A stretch of DNA of 64,000 bases from assembly GCF_017573545.1 (NCBI RefSeq), contig NZ_JAGEOK010000001.1:1-64000 (forward strand). Reading direction: 5' to 3'. Origin of the DNA: Actinomadura nitritigenes. Lineage in GTDB: Bacteria; Actinomycetota; Actinomycetes; Streptosporangiales; Streptosporangiaceae. Of the stretch, positions 58,798 to 64,000 are shown piece by piece. Position 1 is the stretch's first letter. Each line of letters starts with the position of its first letter. The notes under the pieces are model-generated. The model worked only from the letters and a program-made list of their open reading frames with translations. It did not search any database and was not told where the DNA came from. Position numbers and translations under genes: made by a program.

Positions 58798-59484
58798 ATG
58801 GACCACGAACGCCCCGAGGGCCGCGACGACCTGTTCACCCACATCCACAAGGCGCTCCGCAGCGGTCTCTTCGCGGTCACCGTCCAGGCCGGCGCCACCG
58901 ACTGGACCGACGCCGCCGAGGTCGCCGGACTCGGCGAGCGGTGGCGGCGGCTGCTGGCACTGCTGCACAGCCACACCGAGCACGAGGACCGGCACATCCT
59001 GCGGCTGCTGGACCCCTACGAGCCCGGCTCCGCCGAGCCGACCGAGGAGCAGCACCGGGACCTCGACGACCTGCTCGACGACCTCGCCCGGCGGTTCGAG
59101 GCCGCGCTGGCGGCCCCCGCCCCGGCCACCGGCCTGGACATCTACCGGGATCTGGCCCGTTTCACCGCCGCCTACCTCCCGCACCTGCACGAGGAGGAAA
59201 CGATGATCATGCCGCGGATCTGGGCGCACTGCGACGACGCCGAGATCGGCGCGGCCCGGGCCGCGTTCATGGCCGCCACCCCACCGGAGATCACCGCCAC
59301 CACCCTGGAGCTGATGCTGCCGGCGCTGGACCGGCCCGCCAGGGAAGGGCTGGTCGCCGGCATGGCGCGCACGGCGCCGTCCCAGGTCGTGGCGGGAGTG
59401 CTGGCCATCGGCGACCAGGTGCTGCCCGCCGCGGCGGCGGACTCGCTGCGCCGGGCCGCCGGCACGGCGGCGCAGGCGGGCTGA
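58798..59484 (+). CDS. Hemerythrin/HHE-domain protein
   Basis: This 228-residue helical protein contains HIHKALRSGLF, LHSHTEHEDRHILRLL and YLPHLHEEETMIMPRI, the His/Glu pattern of HHE cation-binding (di-iron) domains. Such proteins bind O2, NO or scavenge iron. It is divergent from a GAF-LuxR regulator, which may sense redox or NO. CAGGAGGAG lies 12 bases before ATG 58798. The C-terminal 60 residues are Ala-rich without ligands. Confidence 0.85.
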   Translation: MDHERPEGRDDLFTHIHKALRSGLFAVTVQAGATDWTDAAEVAGLGERWRRLLALLHSHTEHEDRHILRLLDPYEPGSAEPTEEQHRDLDDLLDDLARRFEAALAAPAPATGLDIYRDLARFTAAYLPHLHEEETMIMPRIWAHCDDAEIGAARAAFMAATPPEITATTLELMLPALDRPAREGLVAGMARTAPSQVVAGVLAIGDQVLPAAAADSLRRAAGTAAQAG

Positions 59485-59537
59485 GGCGCGGGCCGGCCGA
59501 GGCGCAGGCCGGCCAAGGCGCAGGCCGGCCAAGGCGC
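59483..59537 (+). repeat. 16-bp tandem repeat after the hemerythrin gene
   Basis: Three units of GAGGCGCAGGCCGGCC (one base change in the first and third) and a partial fourth span the hemerythrin stop codon. The unit contains GGCCGGCC and can fold into small hairpins. It is not a CRISPR: there are no spacers. Confidence 0.75.
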
Positions 59538-59592
59538 GTCGACCTGAGGCGTGTCGTTCCGTGGAGCTCCCATCGCAACGGCACGCCGCAGG

Positions 59593-60627
<1,035 letters not shown>

Positions 60628-60726
60628 GCCGCCCATTCTGCCCGCCCGGCGCCGCGAGGCCGTACCGGGCAAGGCTTTTCGCCGCCCCGGGCCGTCCCGG
60701 ACATCCATACCGTGACCTGCGGTAAC

Positions 60727-60756
60727 TTGACAGGAGTCGAACTCGTGTTCGAAATT
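60727..60756 (+). promoter_or_regulatory. LexA-controlled promoter of the imuA-imuB-dnaE2 operon
   Basis: A -35 TTGACA (60727-60732) and a candidate -10 GAAATT (60751-60756) have 18 bases between them. Across that spacer, reaching into the -10, lies TCGAACTCGTGTTCGA (60737-60752), which contains the Gram-positive LexA box CGAAC-N4-GTTCG. LexA would occlude the promoter until RecA-stimulated cleavage after DNA damage. Confidence 0.88.
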
Positions 60757-60785
60757 AGGCGGAGGGCGCGAGAGGAGGGACGACC

Positions 60786-61559
60786 GTGCCGGAGGCGGCG
60801 CTGCGGGACCTGGCGAGATCGCTGGAGCACGCGTCCGCGCCGCCCGCCCGCGCGGTCCCCGTGCTGCCCGCGCTGCGCCCGGTGATCCCCGGCGGGCTGC
60901 GTCCCGGCGCGCTCGTCGGGCTGGACGGGCCCGGCGCGGCCTCGCTGGCCCTCGCGCTCGTCGCGGGCGTCTCGCGGCACGGCGGCGAGGACGGCGCGGG
61001 CGGCTGGTGCGGGATCGTCGGCGTCCCGTCGTTCGGCGTCGTCGCCGCCGCCGGGATGGGCGCCGAGCCCGAGCGGCTGCTGCTGGTCGACGACCCCGGC
61101 GACCGCTGGCCGGACGTCGTCGCCGCGCTGGCCGAGGCGGTCGAGCTGGTGCTGCTGTGCCCGCCGGAGCGTCCCGGCGCCGCCGCCGTCCGCCGGCTGT
61201 CCGCGCTCGCCCGCAAGCACGGCTGCGTCCTCACGCTGACCGGCCCGTACGCCCGCGACTGGCCGGGCGTCCGGCTGCGCCTGCGCCTGGACGGCGTCGC
61301 CTGGGAGGGCGTCGGCGACGGCCACGGGCGGCTGCGCGGCCGCCGCGCCCGGGTGGTCGCCGAAGGCCGCGACGCCCCGGGCCGGGGCCGCCGCGCGGAC
61401 CTGTGGCTGCCCGCCGCCGACGGCACCGTGCTGCCCGCCGCCCCGGCGCGGCGGCCGCTGGAGATCGTCCCGCCGCCCGCGGTGCAGGACGGCGCGCCGG
61501 TCCACACCCGCCGCGACGGCGCGCCGGCCGCCGTCGCCGTCAGGGAGGGGATCGCGTGA
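60786..61559 (+). CDS. imuA: ImuA-like SOS mutasome protein
   Basis: This 257-residue, RecA/SulA-like protein has LRPVIPGGLRPGALVGLDGP in place of a full Walker A and VELVLLCPPE as a Walker-B-like strand. It is therefore a degenerate RecA-fold protein (ImuA'). It works with ImuB and DnaE2 in damage-induced mutagenesis. GTG 60786 follows the LexA box at 34 bases. Its end overlaps the imuB start (GTGA), so the two are coupled. Confidence 0.85.
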   Translation: MPEAALRDLARSLEHASAPPARAVPVLPALRPVIPGGLRPGALVGLDGPGAASLALALVAGVSRHGGEDGAGGWCGIVGVPSFGVVAAAGMGAEPERLLLVDDPGDRWPDVVAALAEAVELVLLCPPERPGAAAVRRLSALARKHGCVLTLTGPYARDWPGVRLRLRLDGVAWEGVGDGHGRLRGRRARVVAEGRDAPGRGRRADLWLPAADGTVLPAAPARRPLEIVPPPAVQDGAPVHTRRDGAPAAVAVREGIA

Positions 61560-63115
61560 CGCGGGTGCTGGCGGTGTGGTGCCCGGACTGGCCCGTGACG
61601 GCCGTCGGGGTGGACGCCGGGACGGCCGGGGCGGTGGTGGTCCAGGGGCGGATCGCGGCGTGCTCGGCGGCGGCGCGGGCCGGGGGCGTCCGGCGCGGGC
61701 AGCGGCTGCGGGACGCGCAGCGCCGCTGCCCCGACCTGGTGGTGCGGGAGCGCGACACCGACGCCGAAGGACGGCTCTTCGAGGCGGTCGTGGAGGCGGT
61801 CGCGGAGCTGACCCCGAGGGTCGAGGTGGTCCGGCCGGGGCTGTGCGCGATCGCGGCGCGGGGCCCGGCGCGGTTCTACGGCGGCGAGGAGGCGCTGCGG
61901 GTCCTGGTGCAGGACACGGTGGTCGAGGCCGGGTACGACTGCGGGTCCGGGATCGCGGACGGCCTGTTCGCCGCCGAGCTGGCCGCGCGCGCCGGGCAGG
62001 GCGGCGCGGTCGTGCCGGAGGGCGGCGCGGCGGCGTTCCTCGCGCCTTACCCGCTGTCGGTGCTGGACCGCCCGGAGCTGGCCGACCTGCTGGCGCGCCT
62101 CGGCATCAGGACGCTGGGGGCGTTCGCGGAGCTGCCGTCCGGGCACGTCGCGGGGCGGTTCGGCGCGGACGGGGCGCTCGCGCACCGGCTGGCGCGGGGC
62201 GAGGAGCCGCGCCCGATCGCGCCGGTCCGCGCGGCGGCGGACCTGTCGGTCCGCGCGGCGTTCGATCCGCCCGCCGAGCACGCCGAGCAGGTGGTGTTCA
62301 CGGCGAAGCGGCTGGCCGGAGAGCTGCACGAGGGGCTCGCGGCGGGCGGGCTCGCGTGCGTGCGGCTGGAGGTCGAGGCCGGGTTCGCCGACGGGCACGT
62401 CCTGCGGCGGCTGTGGCGGCACGACGGGCGGCTGTCGGCGCTCGCGGTCGCCGAGCGGGTGCGGTGGCAGCTGTCGGCGTGGCGGGACGGGCGCCCGGCG
62501 GCGGGCACCGACCCCGAAGGGATCGAGGCGCCCGCCGGAGAGGAGGCCGTGTGGGGCGGCGTGACCTGGCTGGAGCTGACGCCCGACCAGCTCGTCCCGG
62601 ACGGCGGGCGGCAGGAGGCGCTGTGGGGCCGGACGGCCGTCACCGACCGCGTCGCGCGCGCCGCCGACCGGATCCAGGGGCTGCTCGGGCACGGCGCGAT
62701 CACCCGTCCGGTGCTGGCGGGCGGGCGCGGGCCGGGCGAGCAGGTCGTGCGGGTGCCGGTCGGCGACCTGCCGCCGGCGGGCCTGCCGGACGGGCCGTGG
62801 CCGGGGCGGCTGACCGCGCCCGCGCCCGCCGTGGTGCCGGTCGCGGCGCCGGAGGCGGAGCTGCTCGACGCGGACGGCGCGCCGGTGGAGGTGTCGGCGC
62901 GCTGCGCGGTGTCGGCGCCGCCGGCCGCGCTGCTGCTCGGCGGCCGCCCGGCGGCGGTGACCGGGTGGACGGGCCCGTGGCCGGCGGACGAGCGCTGGTG
63001 GGACCCCGCGCACGCGCGGCGCCGCGCCCGCTTCCAGATCGTCACCGAGGACGGCGCCGCGTACCTCCTGGCCGTTGAAGGCCGCCGCTGGCACGTGGAG
63101 GCCGCCTATGACTAG
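61556..63115 (+). CDS. imuB: ImuB, inactive Y-family polymerase
   Basis: This 519-residue protein has the DinB/UmuC fold, but the catalytic acids are missing. The N-terminal motif is VLAVWCPDWPV instead of the DxDxFF form, and the SxDE motif is replaced by AIAARGPARFYGG. The known ImuB role is a scaffold that binds the beta clamp and DnaE2. The little-finger region (LGIRTLGAFAELPSGHVAGR) is intact. It starts at GTG 61556, overlapping imuA, and is followed after 29 bases by dnaE2. Confidence 0.9.
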   Translation: MTRVLAVWCPDWPVTAVGVDAGTAGAVVVQGRIAACSAAARAGGVRRGQRLRDAQRRCPDLVVRERDTDAEGRLFEAVVEAVAELTPRVEVVRPGLCAIAARGPARFYGGEEALRVLVQDTVVEAGYDCGSGIADGLFAAELAARAGQGGAVVPEGGAAAFLAPYPLSVLDRPELADLLARLGIRTLGAFAELPSGHVAGRFGADGALAHRLARGEEPRPIAPVRAAADLSVRAAFDPPAEHAEQVVFTAKRLAGELHEGLAAGGLACVRLEVEAGFADGHVLRRLWRHDGRLSALAVAERVRWQLSAWRDGRPAAGTDPEGIEAPAGEEAVWGGVTWLELTPDQLVPDGGRQEALWGRTAVTDRVARAADRIQGLLGHGAITRPVLAGGRGPGEQVVRVPVGDLPPAGLPDGPWPGRLTAPAPAVVPVAAPEAELLDADGAPVEVSARCAVSAPPAALLLGGRPAAVTGWTGPWPADERWWDPAHARRRARFQIVTEDGAAYLLAVEGRRWHVEAAYD

Positions 63116-63144
63116 CCGCACCTCAAGCCACTCGGGGGTGCGTT

Positions 63145-64000
63145 GTGGGGTGGAGTAATCCGGCGATCCCGTGGCGGGAGTTCGAGGAGCGGCTGTCGTG
63201 GCGGTCCGGTGAGCGCCCGCCGGACGGGGCGCCGGACGAGGCGCGGCAGGAGACGCCGGAGGCGCCGCGGCGCGTCGAGGGCGGCGTGCGGTGGGCGGAA
63301 CTGCACGTCCACTCGTCGTTCAGCTTCCTCGACGGCGCCAGCTCGCCGGACGCGCTGGTCGCGGAGGCGGCGCGGCTCGGCGTCGAGACGATGGCGATCA
63401 CCGACCACGACGGGATGTACGGGGCGGTCCAGTTCGCGCAGGCGGCGCACGAGTCGGGCATCGGGACGGTGTTCGGCGCGGAGCTGAGCCTCGGGCTGCC
63501 GGGCCCGCAGACCGGCGAGCCCGACCCGGCGGGCCGCCACCTGCTCGTCCTGGCGCGTGGCCCGGAGGGCTACGGGCGGCTCTGCTCGGCGATCACCGGG
63601 GCGCAGCTCGCGGGCGGGCGCAAGGGCCGTCCGGTGTACGACCTCGACACGCTCGCCGGGGCGCACGGCGGGCAGTGGGCGGTGCTGACCGGGTGCCGCA
63701 AGGGGCCGGTCCCGGCGGCGCTGGAGTCCGGCGGCCCGGACGCGGCCGAGCGGGAGCTGCGCCGGATGATCGGGATGTTCGGCCGCGACAACGTGTTCGT
63801 GGAGCTGGTCGACCACGGCCACCCGGACGACGACGAGCGCAACGACGCGCTGTTCGCGCTGGCCGCACGGGTCGGGGCGGGCGTCGTCGCGTCCAACAAC
63901 GCGCACTTCGCCGCGCCGGGCGGCGACGCGCGGCTGGCGCAGGCGATGGCGGCGGTGCGGGCGCGCCGCAGCATGGACGACATGGTCGGGTGGCTGCCCG
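63145..64000 (+). CDS. dnaE2: Error-prone DNA polymerase III alpha subunit, N-terminal part
   Basis: The first 285 codons are present and the gene runs off the window. A short Arg/Pro-rich start is followed by the PHP domain: AELHVHSSFSFLDGASSPDA, AITDHDGMYGAVQFAQAA and later VELVDHGHPDDDERNDAL. This is the DnaE2-type opening seen after imuB in actinobacteria. It is the translesion polymerase of the mutasome. GTG 63145 is the only start that opens the conserved frame near imuB. The ribosome site is weak. Confidence 0.92.
   Translation, partial: MGWSNPAIPWREFEERLSWRSGERPPDGAPDEARQETPEAPRRVEGGVRWAELHVHSSFSFLDGASSPDALVAEAARLGVETMAITDHDGMYGAVQFAQAAHESGIGTVFGAELSLGLPGPQTGEPDPAGRHLLVLARGPEGYGRLCSAITGAQLAGGRKGRPVYDLDTLAGAHGGQWAVLTGCRKGPVPAALESGGPDAAERELRRMIGMFGRDNVFVELVDHGHPDDDERNDALFALAARVGAGVVASNNAHFAAPGGDARLAQAMAAVRARRSMDDMVGWLP

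Noticed and set aside
59483..59537. CRISPR-like tandem repeat
   Set aside because: Units of 16 bp abut directly with no spacers, and no cas genes are present.
60786..61559. Functional RecA-type ATPase
   Set aside because: The Walker A lysine context is missing, so the protein is better read as the degenerate ImuA-like member of the mutasome.

Overview
The window is high-GC bacterial DNA of actinobacterial type. It has many GTG and some TTG starts, one- to four-base stop/start overlaps within operons, SAM-methyltransferases of the DUF574 type, a Zur-type operator, a Gram-positive LexA box and an ImuA/ImuB/DnaE2 mutasome. Gene content resembles Streptosporangiales/Thermomonosporaceae such as Actinomadura, but that placement is inference. 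I see no insertion sequence, prophage, CRISPR array or rRNA, and no gene-free stretch longer than about 210 bases.

Layout. 1-2.0 kb: end of trehalose synthase and maltokinase (GlgE pathway). 2.1-6.3 kb: secreted NlpC/P60 hydrolase, aldo/keto reductase, PP2C phosphatase, DUF574 methyltransferase. 6.5-9.0 kb: Zur-box-preceded zinc ABC transporter. 9.2-10.2 kb: divergent MreB-like ATPase. 10.2-18.8 kb: an unusual block made of two tRNA-like elements, two paralogous ankyrin proteins, a zinc-ribbon SDR protein, a leucine-rich-repeat protein, a MoxR ATPase and a zincin-like VWA protein. From the SDR gene on, these are read as one tightly coupled operon. 18.8-22.5 kb: metallo-beta-lactamase protein, divergent FAD monooxygenase/PadR pair, two small secreted paralogs.

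22.7-29.2 kb (minus): a four-gene operon MoxR ATPase, DUF5682, VWA, SWIM zinc finger. This is the same set and order as E. coli yehL-yehM-yehP-yehQ. Two large DUF4132 (YehI/MolR-like) proteins lie at 34.7-40.3 kb. Between them are a small-ORF/ECF-sigma/membrane-protein operon, an XRE regulator with small partners, a cystathionine gamma-lyase-like enzyme and an uncharacterised 418-residue protein.

40.4-54.5 kb: CoA-disulfide-reductase-like flavoprotein, a divergent amidohydrolase/glutamine-synthetase pair resembling the two halves of FluG, a CGNR zinc-finger regulator, a FUSC-like membrane protein, an FMN reductase, a TetR/MFS pair with palindromic operator, a second TetR with metallo-hydrolase, a TrkA/K-channel-like protein with a TVGPG filter, and RecD2 helicase. 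54.7-60.6 kb: secreted M28 peptidase, GNAT acetyltransferase, divergent LuxR/hemerythrin pair, MtnA. 60.7 kb to the end: LexA-boxed imuA-imuB-dnaE2, with dnaE2 running off the window.

The strongest candidates for an undescribed system are the 10.2-18.8 kb tRNA-like/ankyrin/SDR/LRR/MoxR/VWA block and its possible relation to the yehLMPQ-like MoxR/VWA operon about 4 kb away.
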